Notes: generated from the letters alone by a model not told the origin. 64,000 nt of DNA from Cristatella mucedo (GCA_009760855.2 WPIO01000070.1:1336001-1400000), one strand, 5' to 3'. Positions 1-11,140 are shown, counted from the stretch's first letter. Numbers and translations are program-made.

Positions 1-683
1 ACGAACCGTCAGGCTCCCACTGGTGAACCGCGACTGGATCTGCAATCGTCAGCACGTGGCACACGTGACTTCATCGCCCACCCGGCGTGCTGGCCACAGC
101 GTCAAAAGCAGTGGGGCAAGTCTGGCCACAGAATAGACCAAAGCCAAGTTGATTTCTTGCGCTTTAGGACAATTGCAAGAAACTTTACAGGCTGTATGCA
201 TATTATTCCAAAGCTATAGGCCCAGGCCTATTGGGGTAGTGAGCTTGATTCCTGCGGCATCTGCGGAGCACCTGGATAAAGGATACGGTTGTCATGGGGC
301 ACTATGCAGATGAATTTCCTATTTTAGCTAGGGCAGCTTCGGGATTGGCTGCATCCTAGCTGGTGGTTGCTATGACAATACGCTCGAGCTCCATAATGCA
401 CTGCTATAAGTGGCAGGCACTTTCCCAGAAGTCTTCAGGAGGCTCGTTTAGCACTAGGTCGAACGCGCTGCATAATTGATCTCGGGCAGCTCCTCGAGTT
501 GCTGGCAGCTGCTGATGCCTGCTTCGAAAGCTGACAGCAACTAGCACTAGCAGAGGCGGCATCTCTTGGCCAAAGGAATACTTGAGTTGCTAAGAGATCT
601 TTTAGGTGGGGGCCAAACCGTGGCCCTGCCCAAACAGTCGATGGCAGAGGAGGTGGGAAGGGGCCTGCAATCGGGTTGTCCCC

Positions 684-780
684 CTTCCCTTTGCAGCAAA
701 TGTAAAGCGCCTAGAAAGAGATTAAGTTCTCTGAGGGCGCTTTATCAAGTACATTATTATTATTATTATTATTATTACAT
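684..780 (+). mobile_element. F1 (L2-like) LINE 3' tail, solitary
   Basis: Only the last ~95 bp of an F1 element: TTTGCAGCAAATGTAAAGCG, then the hairpin AGCGCCTAGAAAGAG...TTCTCTGAGGGCGCT, then (ATT)n. Severe 5' truncation is typical of target-primed reverse transcription. Confidence 0.8.
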
Positions 781-1050
781 ACATCAGATTCTTTACACCG
801 ATCCTAGCAGCACAACGATCAAAGCTACAGCCTTCGGGTTTGGTCTGGGTGGGCAGACTTCATCGGGGGGGGGGGGGGGGAGGGAGAGAGAAAGGCCGAC
901 TTGAAGAGAAGGGAGGGCAAAGGGTAGGAGTAGCTCGGTGGCAGCCAAGGCTGCACCTGAGGGGCCATCTATAACTAGCACAAAAGTCGGTAGGAAAAGT
1001 GCCAAAAGTGCACGCGACCCGATCGACACGCTGTGCGTGGCTGGGTGTAC

Positions 1051-1147
1051 CTCTTCCAGAAAGGCGAACGCTCTAGTCTTCCTAAACTGGGCATCCGTGG
1101 CGCACATGAAGATGGTGCCATTCTCTATCACGACGTGAAAGAAGTGG
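1051..1147 (-). CDS. VAMP7: VAMP7-like longin SNARE, second coding exon
   Basis: A 97-nt minus-strand exon. It is preceded by a pyrimidine-rich tract and the acceptor TTGTTGCAG and followed by the donor GTACAC. Joined to the exon at 3394-3231 (2 nt + 1 nt make an Asp codon), the frame runs through HFFHVVIENGTIFMC, ATDAQFRKT and RAFAFLEE, which matches the second half of a longin domain: the FH pair, the strand ending in a C-x-TD turn, and the helix ending R-A-F-x-F-L-x-E. The joined product is 87 codons and stops in phase 0 where the longin C-terminal helix should continue. I found no SNARE motif or membrane anchor below base 1051, so the remaining exons should lie off the left edge. The intron (1148-3230) carries (CA)n and (GA)n arrays. 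Divergent but unbroken; I see no sign of a pseudogene. Confidence 0.82.
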
Positions 1148-1537
1148 CTGCAACAAGCACAACAAGCAGCTGTCTTGCATTGGCCACCGAGCGCATGAGA
1201 AGACAGCGCTGCAGTCCAACACAAGCACTGACACGCTGGTGCTGTCGTGGACGTGCTATTATAATAGAACATTATAGTAGTACCCCTCGTGTACCGATGT
1301 AATGTCATGCTAAAGCGCTGACACGTGTAGCCCTGCAGTCCGACACAAGCGCCTTTCATGCAGGCCTCTAGTCACGCAGGCGCTGACACGTGGATGTTGC
1401 AAATTCACGAGCTTTTGGTCAAATGCCGAGTCTCGTTGGAAATGAGGGCTTCCAGTGAGTCAGCGCCGGGACGACAAAGAAAGACGCCGGAGGCACTCGG
1501 TCCGCTACCGCCGAGTTGCACAAATACGCCCACAAGC

Positions 1538-1540
<3 letters not shown>

Positions 1541-1591
<51 letters not shown>
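1541..1591. repeat. (CA)n microsatellite
   Basis: About 25 perfect CA units in the VAMP7-like intron, followed by a short CT run. All open frames through it are repeat translations. Confidence 0.97.
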
Positions 1592-1597
<6 letters not shown>

Positions 1598-1649
1598 CTC
1601 TCTCTCTCTCTTTGACTTTTCTCATAATTCAGCTCTGCCCTCCATTCTG

Positions 1650-1651
<2 letters not shown>

Positions 1652-1720
<69 letters not shown>

Positions 1721-1749
1721 AGAGAGGGGGGAGAGAAAGAGCAGCAGAT

Positions 1750-1826
<77 letters not shown>
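1652..1826. repeat. (GA)n microsatellite, two blocks
   Basis: Two long GA blocks (1652-1714 and 1752-1826) separated by a purine-rich spacer, in the intron between the two SNARE exons. Pure purine strand. Confidence 0.95.
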
Positions 1827-1828
<2 letters not shown>

Positions 1829-2537
1829 TGGCGGAGTAGGGGAGGAGTAGGAAGAGAGGCAGCAAGCCGGGCAAGAAGCAGAGAGTCAGGAGAAATGGAG
1901 GAACCGAAATGCAGTAGTAACAGCGAGCACTTTAGTTCGCATGACTGGCCAGCAGCAGATGCAGCAGAGAGAGGGTGGAGGGACGGCTGTGAACAGCAGC
2001 AGAGCAGCAGTTAGCCCAGGAGATGTGGGGGTAGCTGCAGTGGGACGGAGTGGTGACATGTGGAGGGAAAGAGCTCTCGAGTACCAGAGGTGACAGAGGC
2101 TATAAGGTAGACGTTGTGAAGAGCAAGGGGACGAGCAGTATCGTGCTCTGCGTGAAGCTCTGCGCTTCAGCGAGCAGAAAGGGCTGACGCCATCCCAGGA
2201 GCTCAGTGCAGGAGCAGAGAGCAGGATGCAGAGCAGAAGTGGAAGCAGCTGCAATGGCTGCTAAGCCAGCCTACAGCTCACCTGCTTGGAGACGACAAGA
2301 GAGGTTTACTGATTTAATTTGGCAGTCCTGCTGATAACAGTAATAGCTCTTAGGTCTTTGATCCAGGTGTTGTATTATTACAGCAGCCGATCGGCGTTAT
2401 AGTAGTTTTGTGTGAAGAGTACCTGGTGACTAGGCAAGAACACCAGCTCTCAGCGCTATGGATTGGCTCCACGAAGATCTTGCTCCGAGAGTGGAGCAAA
2501 AACAAACACGACAACCACTGAACACGCATTCGCACTC

Positions 2538-2850
<313 letters not shown>

Positions 2851-3230
2851 CACAAAGCTGTTCTGCTGTTGACTCACCTACATTTTGGCCGGTGGCAAAT
2901 CGAGGCATCGCAGGATAGCAGCCTTGCAAACAGGCAAGTCTAAGACAACCTCACGACGACACGGCGATGTTGGCAGACACGTGGGACCACCCAGCGTGCC
3001 AGCAGCACAGGCAGCAGGTCCATGGTAACCCGAGGGAGCAAGGACCAGAGTTCTGCAGTCACTTCGGCAGCGCACTTGCCCGACGGGCCGCAAGCTGTGC
3101 CTGGCTGCAGTGAGTCAGGCTGCAGACCGCTGCCGCTCGGCCCCTTTATTATTTGAGGGGCCGATTGAGTGGCAGGACGCGCACACGACGGGCTACTACA
3201 ACGAGGATGCAACTACACGAGGCCGCTCAC

Positions 3231-3394
3231 TCTGATGCCGTGTACGTGGTCTTTGAGTTCTCCGCCGTGCTGATGTTCCTTACAATTCTCTCGCCCTCGC
3301 TGGCAAAGTTGGTGCTTATTGCTGCCGAGTCGTCCGACTCGTGAGTGCAGAGGATCACTTGGCCGCGGGCGACGAGGCTATAGCGGATGGGCAT
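3231..3394 (-). CDS. VAMP7: VAMP7-like longin SNARE, first coding exon
   Basis: Minus-strand exon that starts at the ATG at 3394 and encodes the N-terminal half of a longin domain. The start MPIRYSLVARGQVILC matches the first beta strand of VAMP7-type SNAREs (consensus hydrophobic-x-VARG-x-x-IL). The exon ends with TTYTAS plus two bases of the next codon, followed at once by GTGAGC, a good splice donor, so the exon is phase 2. VAMP7 is an R-SNARE of late endosomes and lysosomes; its longin domain folds back on the SNARE motif and binds trafficking adaptors. Immediately upstream (minus strand) are candidate splice acceptors near 3413 and 3423, so a non-coding first exon may exist, as in vertebrate VAMP7. 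The middle of the domain is diverged and slightly longer than the vertebrate form. Plant VAMP72 shares the fold, but the downstream exon looks animal-like. The symbol is by family, not proven orthology. Confidence 0.8.
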
Positions 3395-3616
3395 TCTGCT
3401 GGTGCTTTTTGTAACCTCCGGCAGCTGAAAGACCTGCAACGGATACATCACAGTAGCGCTGTCAAATGCTGACTACTTTATGAGTAAAAACCCATCTACC
3501 AAGGAGCTCGGATGGAAAGAGAGGTAGGCGGGAAGGGGAAGCGACTCGTTCTGCAGGGGAGGGAAGGGGAGGACGCAGCCCTCTCTGCTCGGCACGAACC
3601 GACAGGCAGCAGGCGT

Positions 3617-3626
3617 GACACGTGAC
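3617..3626. promoter_or_regulatory. CLEAR-like E-box upstream of the VAMP7-like exon
   Basis: GACACGTGAC differs by one base from the CLEAR element GTCACGTGAC, which TFEB/MITF factors bind at lysosomal genes. It lies about 225 bp upstream of the VAMP7-like ATG, within a GC-rich stretch (about 3490-3780) with CAG repeats. The match is seen; a role in lysosomal-gene control is inferred from VAMP7 function. Confidence 0.3.
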
Positions 3627-3645
3627 AGGAAAGGAGCCGCTCGGG

Positions 3646-3667
3646 CAGCAGCAGCAGCAGCAGCAGG
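3646..3667. repeat. (CAG)n short tract
   Basis: About seven CAG units in the GC-rich region upstream of the VAMP7-like start. Not in a supported coding frame. Confidence 0.85.
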
Positions 3668-3893
3668 CAGGTCACCAGCAGCAGGCTAGCTCTCCCTCTC
3701 CTAGTTTTTGCGGTAGCGTGGAAGCCAGCGAGCAGTGACCCAGCCAGTCATAAATTGCAAATGGCGCCCCACACACGACAGCCCATCACAAATCAACTTG
3801 TGCAGGTAACTCGTGTGCCCTCCTTCGGTGGGGCAGCATGCTAATGGTAACCCTCTGCAGGCCTAAACACGAGTCCTAAGTAGCAGAGCTTGA

Positions 3894-4646
3894 GTGCATC
3901 TAGAGAAGATAGACAAGATCAGGGAATCCATCCCTGCGATGACAACCTCCCCACTAGAATGCTGTTCCTCGGTTCCTGGCTGCACCTCAATGTCTGCATT
4001 TAAGCAGGTCACTAGTGATCTAGTCCTAAAGTTCGTATCTCAATCAAAGAAGACAACAAGTCCTCTGAACCCTATTCCCACTGTCCTGCTCCTATGTTGC
4101 ATTGATCTGCTGCTGCCATGCATAACTAACATAATTAATATGTCCTTAGCCTCAGGTCATGTCCCAACATCTTTCAAAAAAGCTGTAGTCAGGCCACTTC
4201 TCAAGAAAGCTACACTAGACAAAGAGAACTTAAGCAACTACCGCCCAGTTTCCCTTCTACCATTCCTACCAAAGACACTGGAACGGGTCGTGGCGGACCA
4301 GCTGAACTCGTATATCGAAACCTCACACCTTGCTAGTAAGTTCCAGTCTGGCTTTAGAGCTAATCACTCCACAGAGTCAGCATTGCTTAGGGTATACAAC
4401 GACCTACTTGGGAATGCAGACATGGGCAGAGTGTCTCTGCTTGTTTTGCTCCATCTTTCGGCAGCTTTTGACACCATCGATCACAAAGTTCTTCTAGAGC
4501 GCCTCTCATCTCGCCTGGGCATCACTGGCACTGCTCTGCAGTGGTTCAGATCCTATCTCAGTGGGAGACTCCAGAGTATTGACGTGAATGGACAAAGATC
4601 ATCTGAAGTACCTCTGAAATATGGAGTAGTTGTACCTTTGCTTTGA
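3894..4646 (+). pseudogene. F1 reverse transcriptase, fingers/palm part (dead)
   Basis: Open frame of 250 codons with RT landmarks in order: pre-RT segment, VVRPLLKK, NYRPVSLLPFLPKTLERVV (RT2), SGFRANHSTESALL (RT3), LVLLHLSAAFDTIDH (motif A, RT4), then ALQWFRSYLSGR (RT5). In motif A the catalytic Asp that normally precedes LSAAFD is His. The frame ends just after VPLKYGV, where the conserved PQGSVLGP segment should be. An internal deletion has removed that segment and the YADD active site, fusing directly to the next part. It cannot encode an active enzyme. Confidence 0.9.
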
Positions 4647-5475
4647 TCCCTCCCAGCCTTCGAGCACCTCAAATTCTCTAAACTCACTAGCAGCATGCAT
4701 TGATGACATCCGCACATGGATGGCAGCAAATTTTTCAAAACTTAACGATGATAAAACTAACTTACTAGTTATGGGCAAACCCAGTGTGATCCAGAGATTG
4801 GAAAGGCTGACTCTCAAAATTGGCTCTGCCAGCATATCTCCAGTTGAATTAGCTCGAAATCTAGGTGTCATATTCCAAAGCGACCTCTCGTTAGACGACC
4901 ATATCAGCTCCACAGTCAAATCCGGCTATTTTCAGCTTCATAACATTGCTAAAATTCGGGCTTGTTTAGATAAAGATACCACGTCCAAGTTGGTCCATGC
5001 ATTCGTGACATCCCGTCTCGACTTCTGCAACTCACTGCTTACTGGCCTACCAGCATGTGCGATCAGGCGATCGCAGCTGGTGCAAAACTCTGCAGCTAGG
5101 CTTGTCTGTCGTGAGCGTCGCAGTTGCCACATTACTCAACTTCTCGCCGACCTGCACTGGCTACCAGTCAAGCAACGGATTGACTTCAAGGTTTTGTCGC
5201 TCACTTTTAGGTCCCTTCATTCTATGGCTCCAGCCTATCTGTCAGATATACTACCCCATCAGGCAAAGCATCGTACCACTCGCTTTTCGGAATCCAACAG
5301 TCTAGAAATACCTCACACAAACCTTAAATCCTTTGGAGACCGTGCATTTAGTTCATATGCTCCCAAAGCCTGGAACTCCCTCCCGACCTGCGTCAGAACA
5401 TCCCCTGACCTGACCACATTTAAAAGGAACTTTAAAACACACCTATTTAGGACGGCATATAGTGGGTCCCCGTGA
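4642..5475 (+). pseudogene. F1 reverse transcriptase, thumb and C-terminal part
   Basis: Continues in another frame from YLCFDPSQPSSTS, the sequence that normally follows YADDTQM. Recognisable landmarks: DIRTWMAANFSKLNDDKTN, LGVIFQSDLSLDDHI, LVHAFVTSRLDFCNSLLTG, LHWLPVKQRIDFKVL and the terminal block KAWNSLPTCVRTSPDLTTF ending HLFRTAYSGSP-stop. These are standard L2/CR1 RT C-terminal motifs. The first bases overlap the preceding fragment in a different frame because of the internal deletion at about 4640. Confidence 0.9.
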
Positions 5476-5725
5476 TTCGTCCTTGATGTGCTTATGCGTG
5501 CTGACACTGTGCATGCTGCCACTAACCACGTTTGCATGCTGACCGTGTGCATGTCACCCCTAACCATATTATTCATTTTGTTTGTTTTGTTTTTCAAGCA
5601 TGATTTTACTTACCATTCAATTCCATTTTACTTTACAGCAAATGTAAAGCGCCTAGAGAGAGATTAAGTTCTCTGAGGGTGCTTTATCAAGTGAATTATT
5701 ATTATTATTATTATTATTATTATAG

Positions 5726-6384
5726 AGGACATGCTAAATGTCAGCCATTTTTGTCAGAGAGAGTCTCTGCAGGAAGCCAAGCAATGACAGGCCGAGCGCT
5801 GGCAATTTCAGCTGATTCTTGACCATTGAGATAATTAATTAGACGAGAACAACAAAAAGATATCTGTTACCTGCTCCCATTGTTCCCACTGAGGCTGTCC
5901 ACTGAGCACCGATCTCCGGCTTCACAAAGGCAAGGTCTCACCAGCCTAGTAGTGGCAGTGGGCTCTCTGGGGACAGCATTTTCGAAGCACTCTCTGGCTG
6001 GCATTGCTCTGCAGTGCTACACGTCGGCACTGCAGAATGCACGGTTATAGCTGTGCAATAAGCGTGGGTTCAGCCCAGTGCTTCAGTGGCTTCACCCTTC
6101 ACCGAGCACTGCTGTACTGAATGAAGTCTGTTGTTGTCCTCTCGAGGTGAGCAACATGAAATTGAACAGCTGCAGCCGGCTGCTGCGGCAGGATGCACCA
6201 TGTAAGCTAGCTGTATGGTAGAGGCAACTAAGGAGGACAATTAGTAAGTTCGAAGTTACTAAGTTTTCTTAGGAGTCTGTAGGGCAAAATATGTCTTTTG
6301 CTAGCCGCCATGATCACGGAGCCTGCAGAAATGTATCAACACAGGGTTGTCTGCTCTTGAAATGTGCCATGGAGCAGATAGAAG
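5726..6384. other. No gene seen
   Basis: Unique-looking sequence after the F1 tail. No convincing exon, RNA gene or transposon end was found. Confidence 0.5.
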
Positions 6385-6547
6385 ATAAATAAATAAATAA
6401 ATAAATAAAATTTATTTATATAGTGCCCCAAGAGAACCTAATCTCTATTCAGGCGCTTCACATATGCCTCGGGGCTCGAGCCCACGACCTCAGCCAGACC
6501 TTGGTCGGGGCGAGCACCTTAACCGCTGGACCAAACCAGCTCGGCAA
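6385..6547 (-). mobile_element. SINE family B (tRNA-derived), full length
   Basis: Read on the minus strand: tRNA-like head with A box (TGGTTTGGTCCAGCGG) and B box (GGGCTCGAGCC), then a body ending in GCCTGAATAGAGATTAGG...GGGGCACTATATAAAT, and an (AAAT)n tail. The 3' segment is a variant of the F1 LINE hairpin. Confidence 0.85.
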
Positions 6548-6857
6548 GATGTGACCGCATCTCTGTTTGCAACGCACAAAACCTACAAAGACTAAGTAGA
6601 TGTTATGTAGTTGATGCAGGGGAATTTTCTTTAGCACATTCAAAGCCAGAGTGGCTTTCTATGCGCACACGGTAGTCACCATAATTCACCTCTCGAAGAC
6701 ACGGAAGACATGCACTGACCAGGTTCTGGTGCCTACAAGCAGACCGTAGTAGCGTAGTGTGGCCTAGAACTTTGTACAGTTGCCCTTTCCTGGGCTTCTG
6801 TCCTTCGTCCCACCTCGGGGAGACGAGGCTCTGCTCTGCTGGGGTCCTGATCAGCCG

Positions 6858-7042
6858 AATAAATAATAGATAATAAATAAATATTAGGCGATTTAACAGC
6901 CTCAAATACATAGCGGCAAAACAGCCCTGACGACTATCACCACCGCTTGCAGTTGGCAATGAACGATCGCTCAAAGCAGGATTCGAACCTACTACCTCGG
7001 TCGTGAAGAGTGAGCACCTTACCTCCTGAGCTATCAGGGCCC
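6858..7042 (-). mobile_element. SINE family A (tRNA-derived)
   Basis: Minus strand: A box in TGATAGCTCAGGAGG, B box GGTTCGAATCC, then the family A body (CACTGCAAGCGGTGGTGATAG in good copies) and AGGCTGTTAAAT near the 3' end, with an A/T-rich tail. Confidence 0.8.
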
Positions 7043-7589
7043 ATTGAGACTGCAGGTCAACAAAGGTAAATGCCTTGCCCAACCACCCTCACATAGGGAC
7101 TACCTCGGCGACCACTGAAGCAGAATTAACTGCTGCTGTCCGCACGGAGAAGCATCCGTAATCGAATGGATTTTCATCTGAAAATACCGAACGACCCAAG
7201 GTCATATGACGTGGTATCTAGAGCAGAGAAATTTAGCCTTGACACCTAGTTTTTCCATCCAGCGATCCACCAATTGAGCAATCAAGACTACTGGTCCATT
7301 GCTCTACAGAAGGGTTGCATACTTGGCTTCAAATGATCACTATATAATAATCCTAATCACAATAAAATGTTGGCATAGCCACCTCAGGAGACCTCAATCT
7401 CTTTCTTGGGACTTTAACATCATGAAAAGAAGCACATCCACAGACAAACAATAACAGGCACAATTCAGCATTCGCACGTATGCAAAAGACAATTAGATGG
7501 ACCAAATGCTACGAGGGATAACGAGTTTCTAGATTGCTCCTAAATGCAGTCACGTCAGCTGATTTCGTGATGTTAATAAGTAGCAAATT
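7043..7589. other. No gene seen
   Basis: Between two SINEs. AT-rich, no recognisable element or exon. Confidence 0.45.
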
Positions 7590-7765
7590 AATTCTTTATT
7601 CTAGCTGATTCAACAGCCTCTTTTGTATACAAGTGAAGAGCCTCTACGGCGGCTATAACCGCTGCTTGCAGTGGCAACAAGGAGTCGCCCACCGCAGGAT
7701 TCGAACCCACCACATCGGACCGAGGTAATACAAAGAAACCGCCTTACCTAGTGTACCACAGCGGC
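7590..7765 (-). mobile_element. SINE family A
   Basis: Minus-strand copy: ACTAGGTAAGGCGGTT head, B box GGGTTCGAATCC, CACTGCAAGC-type body and AGGCTGTTGAATCAGCTA end. Confidence 0.85.
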
Positions 7766-8340
7766 TTCTCGGCTTCGGGAGCATCGAAACTGGAGGCACG
7801 GTCTCTCAAGGATTTGAGATTCGGCAGTCACAGCTAAACGACAAGAGTCAGAAGAGTAGGCGACACAGGAAGCCCGAGGACCAAGTGTTCTCGATCCGGT
7901 TAAAATAATAAAGGGATCTAAGAGTGAATAACAGGTCCTTAAAGTCGATGTGCTGCTTGATGTAGAGCCAGTGCAGGCCAGAGTGTGGGAAGTGGAGTAA
8001 TAGGAAATAGCGACGTTCACAACTGCCAAGCCTCGCTGCATTGCTTATAGTTTAGCACCAACCGCATCTCATTGTATTGGCAGATAGATCTACAAGGAAT
8101 AGGGTCTAGATGGGATGTCGCACACGAAAAGAACAACTTGGCCGCGGTATCCTTAGCTAAGCAAGCCCGATATGTTTGCAAAGTTGCGTATCTAGAAATA
8201 GGCAAACTTTCAGCAATGAGGCTGCTTGCATATCCTTTGGGAAAAGTCCACTCACTGCTGCACCAAAATTCCACAACGGCCTGCACAATGACGAGGCTGT
8301 GGCCGCTCTTCGTTTCTCGTATCATTCTTCTCATACATGC
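7764..8340 (-). mobile_element. F1-like LINE fragment (RT C-terminal), decayed
   Basis: Minus-strand frames give RACLAKDTAAKLFFSCATSHL, similar to the F1 block RACLDKDTTSKLVHAFVTSRL. Further down, in a shifted frame, are remnants of the LVCRER...LHWL and LKSF blocks. Several frameshifts; no 3' tail. SINE A abuts its 3' side. Confidence 0.7.
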
Positions 8341-8505
8341 AGTTAATAATCTTGGTCTTGCTATACCAATGATAGGTCAGAAAATCCACGGCTGCATATT
8401 TCGACAAGAGGCTTACAAGGGCTACGAGCCTGTATCCTCGTAACCTTTCTAGGGCTAGCAATTCTGAAATTCAGCACATACAGAACTACTATATGCCCAC
8501 GGAGC

Positions 8506-8811
8506 ATGGGCTATTACGGTATAGCACAGTCGATGCTGCATGGCTACAATGGAGTAACCGATCTCAACAGAGACACAGCAGGAGACAAGGCCACTGCCAG
8601 TGGCCGTGCGATGCAGTTGTCGCTAAACATGAAGAAGCAAGCTGCACAAGACGAACACGACAGCAAATCGTTCAAAGCTGCGCCACCATCGGCCATCATT
8701 TTATCGAGTAGAGAGCGTCGCGAGCTCGATAGGTGCCGACAGCCAAAGGCCACGGGTCCACTGATACCGGCGGGGGATGCCGGCGGCGACACCAATAGAG
8801 GAACTCAATAG
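8506..8811 (+). CDS. Hypothetical ORF, unrecognised
   Basis: 101-codon open frame without simple repeats and of balanced, lysine/glutamine/serine-rich composition (for example LNMKKQAAQDEHDSKSF and SSRERRELDRCRQPKA), ending DTNRGTQ-stop. I do not recognise the family and see no splice support. It could be an exon, a domesticated or decayed transposon segment, or chance. The flanking sequence to about 9530 contains no clear element. Confidence 0.2.
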   Translation: MGYYGIAQSMLHGYNGVTDLNRDTAGDKATASGRAMQLSLNMKKQAAQDEHDSKSFKAAPPSAIILSSRERRELDRCRQPKATGPLIPAGDAGGDTNRGTQ

Positions 8812-9534
8812 ATGGCTAATAACGGCTGGCAAAACGACGCGATCTCAACTAGTTTATTCCTAGATGCCAGTCAGCATCTCCGGAATGCTTGCCACGAACG
8901 ATCGAACTTGCCGCAGTTGGGTTTAAATTTCCGAGGCGCCCACCACGAGGGCATCAGTTGAGCCGGAAGCTACGCAGCGGCGGACACATTCCTATGCGAT
9001 AGCATTTAAAATAGGCACGTTGCGTCGCCTGCATGAACTCATGGGCTTAGTGTTGAGTCGATCGAAACCAATTTGATCGACCACTCACTACATCATCGTA
9101 CACGGGAAGGCTCTCAAAAGCCATCTGCGATATAATTCCACAACAGCAACGAATTCCAAATACTTCGAGGATAATGACTGTGCACACTGTACTGGTACCT
9201 TTGTAGTTCTTAGTCGCTAGTCCTCCCAGTGCATCGGAAATTACGCGGAGCTGAGAGCAGTAGCCGCCCCACGAACGGATAATGACGTCATTCCAGCCAG
9301 CCGGACATGACCCAGCAACGCCCACCAGAGTGAGGAGCTTCGCTCGGCCGTAGTCTGTTCTCTCTGGTCCCATCCCACCATGCGGGCATCGAAATGCCCC
9401 TCCGCTAAGGCTACGTTTAGATAGATGATATTCGAAGGCCTGACTTAGTACCCGGATGATGACACCTGATGATAATAGTGGGTGCTCACATCGTACTGAA
9501 GTGTAAATGTAAATAAGCTATGTACAGGGCCTAA
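8812..9534. other. No recognisable feature
   Basis: Balanced-composition sequence after the hypothetical ORF, with no long frames and no known motif. It might belong to an unidentified old transposon. Confidence 0.35.
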
Positions 9535-9690
9535 GCTATAGCCTAGGAAGTAAGGTGCTGGTTCTTTATGACCGAGGTCGTGGGTTCGAATCCTGCAGTT
9601 TGGTAATTCCTTGGTGCCAACTGCACGCGGTGGTGATAGCCGCTAAGGCTACCCTGCCGCAATACAAATGAGGTTGTTTAAGCAGCTAAG
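9535..9690 (+). mobile_element. SINE family A
   Basis: Plus-strand copy with AGTAAGGTGCTGGTT head, B box GGGTTCGAATCC, GCGGTGGTGATAGCC body and GAGGTTGTTTAAGCAGCTAA end. Confidence 0.8.
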
Positions 9691-9707
9691 ATGGTTTATG
9701 CTTACAG

Positions 9708-9996
9708 TTGTATCTCCGTCTGTAACTCCACAAAGCTACAAAGACAATGTCGGTGTTACGTATGAGAGTTTTGCATAGCGCACTCACAGCCTAAGCCACT
9801 TTAGGTACGCATTCGGTAGCAAAAGGTGACTAGGAGAAAGTGAGAAAGATATAGCTTAGTCAGGAGACCAGTTGAGGTAGTGTGTGGCATGGAAATAGCA
9901 GATCAGGACGGCTGTAAAGGATGCGCTACAGTCGGCAGCAGGAAAGTAGTTGTCGCTTCGTAAGACTCGTGGAAGTGAGATCCACAGTCTATATTC
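9708..9996 (-). mobile_element. F2 LINE 3' end fragment
   Basis: Reverse complement of the last ~290 bp of F2: remnants of RVLRSDNYFPAADC, YFHATHYLN and the CTCCGTCTGTAACTCCACAA tail region. Truncated at a junction with an F1 fragment at about 9996. Confidence 0.85.
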
Positions 9997-10690
9997 TTCC
10001 TTTTGCCAATGTGATTGCCAAGCACAATCTAGGCTTTCCCGCCTATGCAGATGACACTCAGATGTACCTTTGCTTTGATCCCTCCAGCACGTTGAATTCT
10101 CTAGAACTCCCTTGCTGCATGTACTGATGACACCCGCACATGGATGGCAGCAAACTTTCATAAATTAAACGGCACTGTTTGCTGGTCTATCAGCCTGTAC
10201 ACTCAGGCGCTTATAGCTGGTGCAAAACTCTGCAGTTAGGCTTGTCTGTCGTGAGCATTGCAGTTGCCACATCATACCACTTCTCGCCAACCTGCACTGG
10301 TTCTCAGTCAAGGAGCACATCGACATCAAGGTTTCGTCACTCACTTTTAGGTCCCTCCATTCTCTGGCTCCAGCCTACCTATCAGATCTACTCATCTACC
10401 AGGCAAAACATCGTACCACCTGCTTTTCGGAATCCAACTGTTTACCCATACCTCGTACAAATCTCAAATCCTTTGAAGACCGTGCCTTAAGTTCGTATGC
10501 TCCCAAAGCCTGAACCTCACTCCCGACTTGCAACATGACATCTCCTGACTTGACCACATTTCAAAAGAAACTGAAAACAAATCTATTTATGACAGCATTC
10601 GGTGGGTCCCTGTGATTCGTCCTTTGTGTGCTGATGCATGCTGACACTGAGCATGCTGCCACTAACCCTACCTGCATGCTGACCCTGTGC
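9996..10690 (+). mobile_element. F1 LINE fragment retaining YADD, internally deleted
   Basis: Begins just upstream of the RT active site: FPAYADDTQMYLCFDPSS is intact here, unlike in the 3.9-5.7 kb copy. After FHKLNG an internal deletion jumps to the LVCREHCSCHI block, followed by LTFRSLHSLAPAYLSDLL, NLKSFEDRALSSYAPKA (then a stop) and the C-terminal TAFGGSL. The 3' UTR is cut off at about 10690, where a second fragment begins. Confidence 0.85.
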
Positions 10691-11140
10691 ATCTCGACTT
10701 CTGTAGCTCACTACTTACCGGCGTGTATAACCAGGCGCTTGCATTTGGTACGAAACTCTGCAGCCAGGTTTGTCCTCTGCTCTGACTGGAATTGTTAAGC
10801 CATACCTCGTACGAACCTCAAAACCGTTGAAAGCCATGCCTTTACTTTCTCTAATCCCAAAGCCTGGAACTCACTGTATCGATGCACGTCGAAACGTCCC
10901 TTGACGTTACGACCTTTAAAAAAGCTCATAACGTATTTGTTTATTACAGCATTTGTTAGGTCTTTTTGATTCGTCCCTCGTGTGCATGAACCAGCTTACA
11001 CTATTCCTGCTGCTTGCGGATGCTACCACCAAATATTTGGTAATGGTTTCTATACAGCGTCTGTAAAATGCCCAGAAAGAGACTCGGTTCTCTGAGAGTG
11101 CTACACAAATGTATTATTATCATTGTTGTTACTATTACTA
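10690..11140 (+). mobile_element. F1b subfamily LINE 3' fragment
   Basis: Decayed RT C-terminus (LDFCSS..., KSHAFTFSNPKAWNSL-like) plus a 3' UTR that differs from standard F1 (CTGCTGCTTGCGGATGCTAC, CACCAAATATTTGG), then the hairpin GCCCAGAAAGAG...TTCTCTGAGAGTGCT and an ATT-rich end. Confidence 0.75.

Larger units (their letters stand above)
3886..5725 (+). mobile_element. F1: 5'-truncated L2-like LINE with 3' UTR and tail
   Basis: The longest F1 copy in the window. It holds a broken reverse transcriptase (3894-5475), a 3' UTR of about 165 bp with repeated TGCATGCTG...CTAACCA blocks, the hairpin AGCGCCTAGAGAGAG...TTCTCTGAGGGTGCT and an (ATT)n end. The 5' end (endonuclease, ORF1) is missing. 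Domain order and tail type fit the L2/CR1 clade of non-LTR retrotransposons; the exact family cannot be fixed without a database. Confidence 0.93.

Noticed and set aside
1000-1050. Continuation of the longin reading frame past 1051 (GSRALLALFLP resembles the expected GSRA...ALP block)
   Set aside because: The resemblance is out of register with the longin alignment, and a splice donor fits exactly at 1050; the read-through is intronic.
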